The position numbers and the translations under genes are program-made. This document shows, one piece after another, positions 9,066 through 16,424 of a DNA stretch of 64,000 nt. The notes beneath the pieces are model-generated. The model did not search any database, had not been told where the DNA came from, and saw only the letters and a program-made list of their open reading frames with translations. The stretch is from Rhodoluna sp. (lineage in GTDB: Bacteria > Actinomycetota > Actinomycetes > Actinomycetales > Microbacteriaceae), in NCBI GenBank assembly GCA_024641095.1, contig JAHEDR010000001.1:124001-188000 (forward strand), given 5' to 3'. The stretch's first letter is position 1. Every line of letters starts with the position of its first letter.

Positions 9066-9710
9066 ATGACCAGACCAAGAAAACTAAAGTCTCCACAGAG
9101 CGCCATGGCCAAGAACCTGCTGATGGTATTCGCCCTTTTCTGCCTTGCCGCCGGTGCGGTGAACTACGTAATTTCGGTAAACAACCACACCGATGAATAT
9201 TTGGTTGCCGAACGCGACCTGCCAGCGGGCAGCACCTTTGCAATCTCAGACACCAAGGTGGCAGACGCCAATCTTGGCTCCAGTGCCACCGCGTACCTCA
9301 AGGTGGGTGATTTGCCAAGCGGTAGTTATCTGCTTGGTCCAATTCGCGCGGGCCAACTTATTCCACGCAGCATGCTGGCTAGCGCCGCCATCGATGAGCG
9401 AGTACCAGTGGTTGTGCAATCGGCAATGGGCTTACCGGTCGGGCTCATCGCTGGGGCATCGGTTGATTTATGGGTTGCACCAATCGATGAGAACAAAGTA
9501 TTTGGCGAACCATATGTCTTGGTTTTAGGCGCCGAGGTTTCGCAGTTGATTGAGAACAAAGAAATGTTTGCTAACCAGACTCCGGCGGTGGAACTCTGGG
9601 TGCCGGTTGAGGCGGTAGGCCCGGTGCTTAGTTCAATTGCCAAGGGTGACAGCATCTCGTTGATCTTGCGCCCAACCCTGGCCGAAGAGTTGCCTGTAAA
9701 TAATGGCTAA
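9066..9710 (+). CDS. SAF-domain membrane protein, CpaB/RcpC-like
   Basis: This is a 214-residue protein with one N-terminal membrane helix (about 17-36) and then a SAF domain (about 44-105; YLVAERDLPAGSTF, then GPIRAGQLIPRSML). SAF domains occur in the CpaB/RcpC component of Flp/Tad pilus assembly, where the protein is thought to sit outside the membrane. The ATG at 9066 is preferred over an in-frame upstream extension that runs through the previous gene. The stop overlaps the next start by 8 nt (ATGGCTAA), so it is coupled to the CpaE-like ATPase. No other tad/flp genes are in the window, so a pilus role is only an inference. Confidence 0.8.
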   Translation: MTRPRKLKSPQSAMAKNLLMVFALFCLAAGAVNYVISVNNHTDEYLVAERDLPAGSTFAISDTKVADANLGSSATAYLKVGDLPSGSYLLGPIRAGQLIPRSMLASAAIDERVPVVVQSAMGLPVGLIAGASVDLWVAPIDENKVFGEPYVLVLGAEVSQLIENKEMFANQTPAVELWVPVEAVGPVLSSIAKGDSISLILRPTLAEELPVNNG

Positions 9711-10557
9711 GGCCAAACTTGTTTCGCTGTGGTCTGCACCGGGTTCACCCGGCAGAACCACCTTGGCCTGTTCCATTGCTGCCGAGCTAGTTGAGAGTGG
9801 CAAACGAGTTTTACTTATTGACACCGATACCCAGGCACCGTCAATTGATGTGATGCTTGGGCTAAACGATCACCCGGCAGGTATAGCCGCGGCATTCCGT
9901 CTGGTGAATCAGCAGAGATTTGACCTCGAACAATTGCGGCGGTTGAGTGTAGAGCTGGAATTATCGGGTGAGGTCCTAACTGTGATGACCGGACTCAGCA
10001 GTAGCTCACGCTGGCCGGAACTAAATAGTGATGCAATGGCCGGGCTTATCCAAACCGTGAGTGAGGATTTTGATTTCATCCTTTTGGACTTGGCGCCGGG
10101 CATTGAGGCTCAGCTCAGGGCACCACATTCAATGGTGGAACGAAACGAAATCACCAGGTGGTCGCTGCAAAATTCCAATCTGGTGATTGCGGTTTGCGGA
10201 GCAGATCCGGTATCGGTGGCTAGGCATCTGGATGCCATGAGTTCACTCACAGATTTGCAGCCGGTGGGCGAGGTGCTCACCTTGGTGAATCGCCTCAGGT
10301 CATCGGTGTTGGGTAATTCTGCTAAGTCGCAAATAGCAGAGACACTGGCACGGTTGGGTCAATTTGAGGTTGCCGGTTTTATACCCGATGACCCTGCGGC
10401 AGCCGATGCCGCAACCAAGGCTTCGCTGCCATTGGCGTTGGGCAAGAGGTCGTCGCAAGCAAGGCTTGCCATTTCACTGTTTACCAAAAGCAGAATTCTG
10501 GGGGAGCGCAATAAGTTAGACAAGCGCCTTGCAAAGTCGGTGGCTAAACTCGGTTAG
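9703..10557 (+). CDS. CpaE/MinD/ParA-like ATPase with atypical P-loop
   Basis: This 284-residue cytoplasmic protein belongs to the SIMIBI ParA/MinD class. The N terminus shows a P-loop-like WSAPGSPGRTTLA (about 10-22) in place of the usual KGGVGKTT: both the signature lysine and the canonical P-loop lysine are replaced, the latter by Arg. The Walker A' aspartates appear in LLIDTDTQAPSIDVML and the Walker B-like stretch in FILLDLAPG. Overlap with the SAF-domain gene suggests a CpaB-CpaE-like pair. Related actinobacterial proteins with GAPGRTT loops are known to me, so the change is probably a family trait. ATP binding is not assured. Confidence 0.8.
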   Translation: MAKAKLVSLWSAPGSPGRTTLACSIAAELVESGKRVLLIDTDTQAPSIDVMLGLNDHPAGIAAAFRLVNQQRFDLEQLRRLSVELELSGEVLTVMTGLSSSSRWPELNSDAMAGLIQTVSEDFDFILLDLAPGIEAQLRAPHSMVERNEITRWSLQNSNLVIAVCGADPVSVARHLDAMSSLTDLQPVGEVLTLVNRLRSSVLGNSAKSQIAETLARLGQFEVAGFIPDDPAAADAATKASLPLALGKRSSQARLAISLFTKSRILGERNKLDKRLAKSVAKLG

Positions 10558-12030
10558 GTGTCAACACTTAGCGAGATTAATAAGACCCACGGGCGTGCCT
10601 CTCACGCTGACATTGAGTGGCTTAATCTCTTGCAGGCAGACTGGCAGCTGGTTGCCGACCTCGTCTTTGCCGACCTAGTTCTTTGGCTTCCAACACCCGA
10701 TGGCAGTTTCGTTGCCGCCGGTCACGCGCGTCCTTCATCGGCGGCCACAATTTTTTATCGTGACATTAGCGGTGAGCCAGTTCGCAAGGAATGGGCTGCA
10801 CAGGTTAAGCAGGCTTTTGAAACCGGACAAACAGTTGACACTAAAGCGCAGGCCGGTTCTGATGGCACCACAACTCGTTTGAGTGCGGTGCCGGTTCGTC
10901 GCAAACTTTCTACCAAGTCAGATGAAGTTACTTCAGAGCCAATTGCCGTGGTTACTCGCCACACAAATTTGACCGAGGTAATCATGCCTAACCGTTTGCA
11001 ACTTAATTACCTAGGTTGCGGAAACGATCTTTTGGTGATGGTTGCCGAGGGAAACTACCCAGACTTTTCAAACCCAACCGGGCCTCGCCGCGGAGCACCA
11101 CGTGCAAACGATGGTTTGTTGAGACTCGATGAAGACGGGGTGGTTACCTTTGCTAGCCCCAACGGACTTTCTGCTTTCAACCGCTTGGGAATTCAGGGTG
11201 AGCTTGAAGGCGTTTCTCTGGCGGCTGCTTCAACTCAAATTCTTAAGGGCAAGAACATAGATGAGTCTTTGCCTTTGGTGCTAACCGGCCGCGCACCTTG
11301 GCGCACCGATATGGAATCAAGAAGTGTCACGCTTACCGTGCGTGCGATTCCGCTAAAGGCACATGGTAAGCGCGTTGGTGCAATTGTGCTTTGCCGTGAC
11401 GCAACCGAACTTCGCAAGCAAGAGCGTGAATTGATCACCAAGGATGCAACCATTCGCGAGATTCACCACCGCGTGAAGAACAACTTGCAAACCGTTGCCA
11501 GCCTTCTGAGAATTCAATCCCGCAGAAGCCAAAGCGCCGAGGCCAAAGAGTCACTCGAGCAGGCCATGCGCCGAGTTTCGGCTATTGCACTTGTGCACGA
11601 CACCCTTAGTGAAGGCCTTAGCCAGGACGTTAATTTTGACGAGGTGTTTGACCGCATCTTGATGCTGGCCACCGAGGTTGCTTCTAGCTTGAACACATCT
11701 ATCAAGACGTTGATTGACGGCAAGTTTGGTCAGTTGCGAAGTGAGATTGCAACGCCGCTTGCGGTTGCACTAACCGAGATCGTGACCAACGCGGTTGAGC
11801 ACGGATTGGCCGATAGAAGTGGTGTGGTTGCTGTGAACGCAGAGCGCAAACCTAAGCAAATTTCCATCACCGTTTCCGATAACGGCAAGGGCCTCACCGA
11901 CGGCAAGGTTGGCGCCGGTCTTGGAACTCAAATCATTCGCACCCTCATTGAGGGTGAGCTTCGCGGAAGCATTCACTGGTCATCACCTTCAGAGGGTGGC
12001 GCCAGGGTGGCAATCAGCATTCCGCTTTAA
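10558..12030 (+). CDS. PdtaS-type sensor histidine kinase
   Basis: This is a soluble histidine kinase of 490 residues, matching the mycobacterial PdtaS layout: an N-terminal GAF-like region (about 10-150), a PAS-like region (about 185-300), a HisKA_2 domain with EIHHRVKNNL (His303/304) and a C-terminal HATPase (EIVTNAVEHG, SDNGKGL). Such kinases phosphorylate ANTAR-domain regulators that act by antitermination; that partner is not in the window. The GTG start follows immediately after the stop of the ATPase gene, so it is in the same transcription unit. A strong bidirectional terminator follows. Confidence 0.88.
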   Translation: MSTLSEINKTHGRASHADIEWLNLLQADWQLVADLVFADLVLWLPTPDGSFVAAGHARPSSAATIFYRDISGEPVRKEWAAQVKQAFETGQTVDTKAQAGSDGTTTRLSAVPVRRKLSTKSDEVTSEPIAVVTRHTNLTEVIMPNRLQLNYLGCGNDLLVMVAEGNYPDFSNPTGPRRGAPRANDGLLRLDEDGVVTFASPNGLSAFNRLGIQGELEGVSLAAASTQILKGKNIDESLPLVLTGRAPWRTDMESRSVTLTVRAIPLKAHGKRVGAIVLCRDATELRKQERELITKDATIREIHHRVKNNLQTVASLLRIQSRRSQSAEAKESLEQAMRRVSAIALVHDTLSEGLSQDVNFDEVFDRILMLATEVASSLNTSIKTLIDGKFGQLRSEIATPLAVALTEIVTNAVEHGLADRSGVVAVNAERKPKQISITVSDNGKGLTDGKVGAGLGTQIIRTLIEGELRGSIHWSSPSEGGARVAISIPL

Positions 12031-12033
12031 ACA

Positions 12034-12061
12034 AAAAACCCGTCCAATAGGACGGGTTTTT
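12034..12061. terminator. Bidirectional terminator between the PdtaS-like gene and whiB1
   Basis: This is a perfect 12-bp stem, AAAAACCCGTCC (12034-12045) and GGACGGGTTTTT (12050-12061), with an AATA loop. A-run and T-run on the two sides let it work for both converging genes. Confidence 0.93.
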
Positions 12062-12072
12062 CAAAGTTGCTA

Positions 12073-12327
12073 TTAACCAGCTCGGCGTGCTCTGGCGTAC
12101 TTGCGCTTTAGAGACTTACGCTCATCTTCGCTAAGTCCACCCCAAACTCCGGTGTCCTGGTTTTCTTTGATCGCATACTCAAGGCACTGAGTAGAAACGC
12201 CACATTCGCGGCAAACGGCCTTGGCCTGATCGATCTGGTCAACTGCTGGACCTGTATTACCTACCGGAAAAAATAGTTCCGGGTCTTCGGTTAGGCAACG
12301 TGATTCGTTTAGCCATTGCATGTCCAT
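12073..12327 (-). CDS. whiB1: WhiB1-type iron-sulfur regulator
   Basis: This is a small redox-sensing transcription factor of 84 residues, the same length as mycobacterial WhiB1. It has four cluster cysteines (Cys11, 39, 42, 48; C-x27-C-x2-C-x5-C), the motif EDPELFFPVGNTGPA, the turn GVWGG and a basic C terminus (KRKYARARRAG) for DNA contact. WhiB1 binds a 4Fe-4S cluster and the primary sigma factor and is nitric-oxide sensitive. I chose the ATG at 12327 because the longer frame adds 21 residues without family support. A TAGCGT -10 candidate lies 5 nt upstream of this start and a 17-bp palindrome lies further upstream. Confidence 0.93.
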   Translation of the reverse strand: MDMQWLNESRCLTEDPELFFPVGNTGPAVDQIDQAKAVCRECGVSTQCLEYAIKENQDTGVWGGLSEDERKSLKRKYARARRAG

Positions 12328-12332
12328 ATATG

Positions 12333-12338
12333 ACGCTA
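12333..12338 (-). promoter_or_regulatory. Candidate leaderless -10 for whiB1
   Basis: TAGCGT (TAnnnT type) on the minus strand ends 5 nt before the ATG at 12327, with no Shine-Dalgarno between. This fits a leaderless or near-leaderless transcript. Confidence 0.35.
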
Positions 12339-12359
12339 TTCCTTTATGTCGTGTGTTGC

Positions 12360-12376
12360 TTTGACCAGTGGTCAAA
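12360..12376. promoter_or_regulatory. 17-bp palindrome upstream of whiB1
   Basis: TTTGACCA-G-TGGTCAAA is a perfect palindrome 33 bp upstream of the whiB1 start. The minus-strand arm contains TTGACC, a -35-like hexamer. It looks like an operator but does not match the CRP or CIRCE consensus; the binding protein is unknown. Confidence 0.5.
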
Positions 12377-12489
12377 CGAGGTGAAAACATCTTCCTGAAA
12401 GGTGATTTACGCTAATAAAAGCGGTTTTCGTCCTGTGAAAATCGTGCCACACGCACCCCCGGATGGCAATACCCAATATTGAGGACCCC

Positions 12490-12906
12490 ATGGCTAAAGC
12501 CCAAGAAATACGCCCAGTTGGCCTGGTAGTTGCCGCTGGATTAGTGGCCCTTGAGGGCGTGTTTGTAGGGGTCCTGGTGGCCCGTCTAGGGCTTGCGCTA
12601 GTGACCGGAGACACCAAAAGCCTGGTGACCTCCGTGGCATTATTTGCCCTCGTAGCCGCAGCGGCGGTTTGGGTAATTTATGTGGCTTTTAGTCTCTTCA
12701 AGGGCAAGCGCTGGGCCAGATCAGGCGGTGTTTTTTGGCAGCTGGTTCAGTTGGCTGTGGCCACCGGTAGCTTCAGTGGGCAGTTCGGCAGCCAGGCCAT
12801 TGGCTGGTCGCTGATCATTCCATCGGTGGTGGTTTTGGCACTGCTGCTCAGCAAAAAAGTCGTTGCCGCCACAATGGGAACGATCGAGAAAGACCTAGAT
12901 ATCTAG
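12490..12906 (+). CDS. Small four-helix membrane protein, unknown function
   Basis: This is a predicted integral membrane protein of 138 residues with four hydrophobic segments: roughly 9-38, 44-68, 80-99 and 104-124. It has no recognised catalytic motif. The ATG at 12490 has GAGGA just upstream; an in-frame ATG at 12463 is possible but has no ribosome-binding site. The gene is divergent from whiB1, and its end overlaps the end of the converging peroxiredoxin gene by 12 bp, which leaves no room for a terminator. I do not recognise a named family. Confidence 0.75.
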   Translation: MAKAQEIRPVGLVVAAGLVALEGVFVGVLVARLGLALVTGDTKSLVTSVALFALVAAAAVWVIYVAFSLFKGKRWARSGGVFWQLVQLAVATGSFSGQFGSQAIGWSLIIPSVVVLALLLSKKVVAATMGTIEKDLDI

Positions 12907-13368
12907 AAGCTTGCGCAACATGGCCACGTGGCCGGTTGCCTTGACGTTGTAGAGGGCCAAAGAAACCTTGCCCTTTTCGTCGATGGCAAAGGTTGAGCGA
13001 ATTACGCCTTCGTAGGTGCGGCCATACATGCTCTTGGTGCCATAGGCGCCATAGGTCTTGTGCACATCAAGGTCTGGGTCGCTCAAAAGTGAGAAGTTGA
13101 GGTCCTGGTTTTCCTTGAACTTCAGAAGCTTGGCTGGGGCGTCTGGGCTGATTCCCAAAACGGTGTAGCCGGCCTTTTTGAATGGGTTCAGGTTGTCATT
13201 GAAGTCGCAGGCCTCTTTGGTGCAGCCCGGGGTAGACGCGGCTGGGTAGAAGTACAAGATGACTTTCTTGCCCTTGTAATCGGCTAGCGATACCTTCTTG
13301 CCGTCCTGATCCAACACCTTGAAAGCAGGGGCTTTTGCGCCTACTTCTAGTCTCTCTGATGCGCTCAT
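12895..13368 (-). CDS. bcp: Thioredoxin-dependent thiol peroxidase (Bcp/PrxQ type)
   Basis: This is a cytoplasmic peroxiredoxin of 157 residues that reduces hydrogen peroxide and organic peroxides. The peroxidatic site is TPGCTKEAC: Cys49 with Thr46, and a resolving Cys54 five residues on, the atypical two-cysteine PrxQ/BCP arrangement. The thioredoxin fold is complete (AKAPAFKVLDQDGKKVSL at the N terminus). Its 3' end overlaps the convergent membrane protein gene. The upstream region is shared with the tRNA-Lys promoter. The start is ATG. Confidence 0.95.
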   Translation of the reverse strand: MSASERLEVGAKAPAFKVLDQDGKKVSLADYKGKKVILYFYPAASTPGCTKEACDFNDNLNPFKKAGYTVLGISPDAPAKLLKFKENQDLNFSLLSDPDLDVHKTYGAYGTKSMYGRTYEGVIRSTFAIDEKGKVSLALYNVKATGHVAMLRKLLDI

Positions 13369-13412
13369 AGACCAAAGTCTAGGTCAGGTTTGTGCTAAAG
13401 TTTTATCTCGTT

Positions 13413-13427
13413 GCGCTGTTTCAGCGC
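13413..13427 (+). other. Hairpin in the tRNA-Lys leader
   Basis: GCGCTG-TTT-CAGCGC is a perfect 6-bp stem that ends 5 nt before the mature tRNA 5' end. It may lie in the pre-tRNA leader and help RNase P or 5' processing, or it may overlap the promoter. Confidence 0.4.
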
Positions 13428-13432
13428 GATTC

Positions 13433-13505
13433 GCACCTCTAGCTCAATCGGCAGAGCAACTGACTCTTAATCAGTGGGTTCCGGGTTCAAGTCCCGGGGG
13501 GTGCA
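13433..13505 (+). tRNA. tRNA-Lys (CTT)
   Basis: This 73-nt cloverleaf has acceptor GCACCTC/GGGGTGC (one G-U pair), a D-stem GCTC/GAGC, an anticodon stem ACTGA/TCAGT with loop CTCTTAA (anticodon CTT, 13466-13468), a T-arm CCGGG-TTCAAGT-CCCGG and discriminator A. CCA is not encoded. Confidence 0.97.
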
Positions 13506-13507
13506 CG

Positions 13508-13544
13508 AAATTCCAGTTCCTTCTCACGAGGGCTGGAATTTTTT
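13508..13544 (+). terminator. tRNA-Lys terminator
   Basis: The stem AAATTCCAG (13508-13516) pairs with CTGGAATTT (13533-13541) and is followed by a T-run. Confidence 0.85.
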
Positions 13545-13579
13545 ATTTAAGCCTTGTTGCAAAACTTGTCTAGCCCCCC

Positions 13580-13585
13580 TAGATT
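13580..13585 (+). promoter_or_regulatory. Candidate leaderless -10 for the VOC-family gene
   Basis: TAGATT ends 6 nt before the ATG at 13592, with no Shine-Dalgarno in between. This suggests transcription starts at the start codon. Confidence 0.45.
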
Positions 13586-13591
13586 AAAACC

Positions 13592-14437
13592 ATGAGTTTG
13601 CCAGCAAATCTTTCGATGGGTGCAGTTACCCTGCGTGTAAAAAATCTTGACCTGATGATTGCCTATTACCGAGACGCGGTTGGCCTAGATCTAATTTCCC
13701 AGGTAGCTGGCTCTGCAATTCTTGGTCGAGGCACCACGCCATCGCTAATTCTTGAGCACGCACCAGAAATGAAACACGCAAGTGACAACCAAGCTGGTTT
13801 GTTTCACACCGCATTCTTGTTTGACACCAAAGCGCAGCTTGCTTGGGCAGTGGCATCGGTTGCAGCTAAGTACCCGGGTTCATTCACCGGCAGCGCCGAT
13901 CACCTAGTTAGTGAAGCTTTCTATTTTGACGATCCAGAAAACAATGGCGTTGAACTTTATTGGGACCGCGCACGCACCAACTGGAGCTGGAAGCACGGCG
14001 AGATTGAGATGGGAACTTTTGGCCTAGACCCAAACGCTTTCCTGCGCGAGAATCTGCCACAAAAAGTTGAAGACAGTGCTTCAAACATTGGCCACGTGCA
14101 CCTAAGCGTTGGCTCTGTTGAGCAGGCTCAGGATTTCTACGTGAACAAGCTTGGCTTTGATGTCACTTTGAACTGGGGCGGCACTGCACTTTTCGTAAGT
14201 GCCGGCGGCTACCACCACCACATGGCCATGAATATTTGGCGAAGCAGGGGAGCCGGTTTGCGCCAGCCAACTCTGGGCTTGCGAGACGTTTCTATTTTGC
14301 TTCCAGATGCCGATGCGGTGGGTGCGGTTGAAGAGCGCCTAAAGACTTCAAAGGTTGCCGTGCGAAACGATGGCCAAACCATTCACCTTGATGACCCTTG
14401 GGGCAACCAGGTGAGCCTAAGTGCAATCAATTCCTAA
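13592..14437 (+). CDS. Two-domain VOC (glyoxalase/extradiol dioxygenase-fold) protein
   Basis: This is a 281-residue cytoplasmic protein with two vicinal-oxygen-chelate modules. The first (about 8-130) contains LDLMIAYYRDAVGL, LFHTAFLF and the metal-ligand-like ELYWDR. The second (about 158-280) contains IGHVHLSVGSVEQAQDFY and ends with the DPWGNQV motif. The layout resembles Bacillus CatE/YfiE-type dioxygenases, but the substrate cannot be told from sequence. It is monocistronic between tRNA-Lys and the converging nifS gene, whose stop it overlaps by 4 bp. No Shine-Dalgarno is seen; a TAGATT -10 box 6 nt upstream suggests a leaderless mRNA. Confidence 0.85.
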   Translation: MSLPANLSMGAVTLRVKNLDLMIAYYRDAVGLDLISQVAGSAILGRGTTPSLILEHAPEMKHASDNQAGLFHTAFLFDTKAQLAWAVASVAAKYPGSFTGSADHLVSEAFYFDDPENNGVELYWDRARTNWSWKHGEIEMGTFGLDPNAFLRENLPQKVEDSASNIGHVHLSVGSVEQAQDFYVNKLGFDVTLNWGGTALFVSAGGYHHHMAMNIWRSRGAGLRQPTLGLRDVSILLPDADAVGAVEERLKTSKVAVRNDGQTIHLDDPWGNQVSLSAINS

Positions 14438-15573
14438 ATAAACACCGATACCGCTTCGGCAAGTGCCTTAGCCGCAGCGTGCAAGTCTTCGCGAGTTGTA
14501 TCGTGAGCAAAACTAAAACGCACAGCGGTCTGGGCAACCTCTGCTTGTATTCCTAAGGCAACCAAAACGTGTGATGGCTCATCGCTGCCGGCAGCACAAG
14601 CTGAACCGCTAGACACAATAATTCCGCGACGTTCAAGTTCTAGCAGCACGGCCTCACCGCTAACTCCCTGCAAGGTGAACGAAGCGATGTTTGCTTGGCG
14701 ATTTACCGGGTGGCCGGTCAACTTTGCATTCGGCACGGTGCTTAGTACTTCTGTAATGAATTCATCGCGCATCATGGCTGCAGCTTTTAGGTCTGCGTTA
14801 GTTTCACGAAGCTCATCCAGTGCATTTGCAATTGCAACAGCCCAGGCAACGTTTTCTGTGCCAGAGCGCAAACCACTTTCTTGGCCACCGCCGTGAATCA
14901 ACGGTTCAACATGCTTTCCCGCTCGAAGCACTAAGACTCCTGAGCCCTTTGGCGCACCAAATTTGTGACCAGAAACACTAAGTGCATCAACGCCAAGTTC
15001 TGGCACATTTAGTTCTTGCCAACCAACCGCCTGAACGGCATCGGTGTGAAATAAAGCGCCATTTTCGTGGGTCAACTTAGCCAACTCGGCAATTGGGTGC
15101 ACGGTGCCAGTCTCGTTATTGCTGGTCATCAGCGAAACAAGCGTTGTTTCTGGTCTTAGGCAGTCGGCAAGGTTTTGCACCTGACCAAATTCATCAAGCT
15201 CAGCCCAGGTCACTTCAAAGCCGTGAACTCGCACCAGGTAATCAATTGAGGCCAGCACGGCTTCGTGTTCGGTGCGTGCGCTAACGATGTGCTTGCCTCG
15301 CGGATTAGCCAATGCCAGCCCAACAATTGCAAGGTTGTCGCTCTCGGTGCCACCAGAGGTAAAAGTAATTTCAGAAGCACGAACGCCAAAGAACGCGGCA
15401 ACTTTTTTACGAGCATCTTCAAGTGCAGCGGCTGCGCGCGATCCAAACTCGTGAGTGCTAGATGGGTTTCCAAATTCAGAAGTTAGCCATGGCCAGGCCG
15501 CCTGCAACGCCGCGGGTTTCACCGGGGTAGTGGCCGCGTGGTCTAGGTAAATAACCGCTGAAGGATTTGTCAT
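14434..15573 (-). CDS. nifS: Cysteine desulfurase (NifS/IscS type)
   Basis: This is a PLP enzyme of 379 residues that removes sulfur from cysteine for Fe-S cluster assembly. It shows the N-terminal YLDHAATTPV motif, the PLP lysine in SGHKFGAPKG (Lys204) and the catalytic cysteine in SSGSACAAGS (Cys326). It is the last gene of the nrtR-nadA-nadB-nadC unit and overlaps the nadC stop by one base. As in Bacillus nifS-nad operons, it probably serves the 4Fe-4S cluster of NadA. Whether it is also the general desulfurase of the cell cannot be judged here. Confidence 0.94.
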   Translation of the reverse strand: MTNPSAVIYLDHAATTPVKPAALQAAWPWLTSEFGNPSSTHEFGSRAAAALEDARKKVAAFFGVRASEITFTSGGTESDNLAIVGLALANPRGKHIVSARTEHEAVLASIDYLVRVHGFEVTWAELDEFGQVQNLADCLRPETTLVSLMTSNNETGTVHPIAELAKLTHENGALFHTDAVQAVGWQELNVPELGVDALSVSGHKFGAPKGSGVLVLRAGKHVEPLIHGGGQESGLRSGTENVAWAVAIANALDELRETNADLKAAAMMRDEFITEVLSTVPNAKLTGHPVNRQANIASFTLQGVSGEAVLLELERRGIIVSSGSACAAGSDEPSHVLVALGIQAEVAQTAVRFSFAHDTTREDLHAAAKALAEAVSVFI

Positions 15574-16424
15574 TAGTTGATCTTTACGTCAAGGCCTAGG
15601 TCAAGCGCACGGGCGCTGTGAGTGAGAGCGCCAACTGAAATTACGTCTACGCCGGTTTTGGCAATCTCGCCAACGGTGTCTAGATTCACGCCACCAGATG
15701 CCTCCACTACGCACTTGCCGCCAATAAGTTCGACGCCCTTACGAAGATCGGTCAGGTTGAAGTTATCAAGCATGATGATGTCAACCTCGGCAGCAAGAAC
15801 AGCAGCAATCTGATCTAGGCGGTCCACCTCAACTTCAAGCTTCATTCCCGTAGGAAGCTCGGTGCGTACGCGCTTTAGCTCGGTGGTCAAATCTTTACCA
15901 CCGCGAGTAAGGACTGCAAGGTGATTATCTTTGGCCATCACCATGTCGCTAAGTGAGAACCTGTGGTTACGACCGCCACCATTAAGCACGGCCTGGCGCT
16001 CAAACGCGCGCAAACCTGGAGTGGTCTTGCGGGTATCAAGAATGTTTGCCTTGGTGCCGGCAACCTTAGCAACGTAGGCGGAAGTCAAAGTGGCAATGCC
16101 GCACATGCGTTGAACAAAATTCAACCCGATGCGCTCTGCGGTTAGCACTGCTCGAGCAGAACCGGTAACTACTGCCAGCAGTTGCCCCTTTTCAAATTTC
16201 TCGCCGTCTTTGATTTTCATTTCAACCTGCAATGAAGCATCGGTCAATTTGAAGGCGGCAATAAAAACTTCGGCACCGCTGAATACGCCCGGCTCGCGAG
16301 CAGCCAATTCGGCTACCGCTGTGGCATCAGAGGGAATCAAGTGTTCTGAGGTCACATCACCATTTGGTGCGTCTTCTTTTAGGGCAGCGCCAACAACCTG
16401 ATTAATCAATTCTTGAGTCAGCAT
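15573..16424 (-). CDS. nadC: Quinolinate phosphoribosyltransferase NadC
   Basis: This 283-residue cytoplasmic enzyme converts quinolinate and PRPP to nicotinate mononucleotide with CO2 release. It has the family's N-terminal domain (EDAPNGDVTSEHLIP) and an alpha/beta barrel with LDTRKTTPGLRAFE, NGGGRNHRFSLSD and VEVDRLDQ, then the C-terminal EASGGVNLDTV. The length is standard. It overlaps both nadB and nifS by one nucleotide, so it is translated as part of the operon. Confidence 0.97.
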   Translation of the reverse strand: MLTQELINQVVGAALKEDAPNGDVTSEHLIPSDATAVAELAAREPGVFSGAEVFIAAFKLTDASLQVEMKIKDGEKFEKGQLLAVVTGSARAVLTAERIGLNFVQRMCGIATLTSAYVAKVAGTKANILDTRKTTPGLRAFERQAVLNGGGRNHRFSLSDMVMAKDNHLAVLTRGGKDLTTELKRVRTELPTGMKLEVEVDRLDQIAAVLAAEVDIIMLDNFNLTDLRKGVELIGGKCVVEASGGVNLDTVGEIAKTGVDVISVGALTHSARALDLGLDVKIN

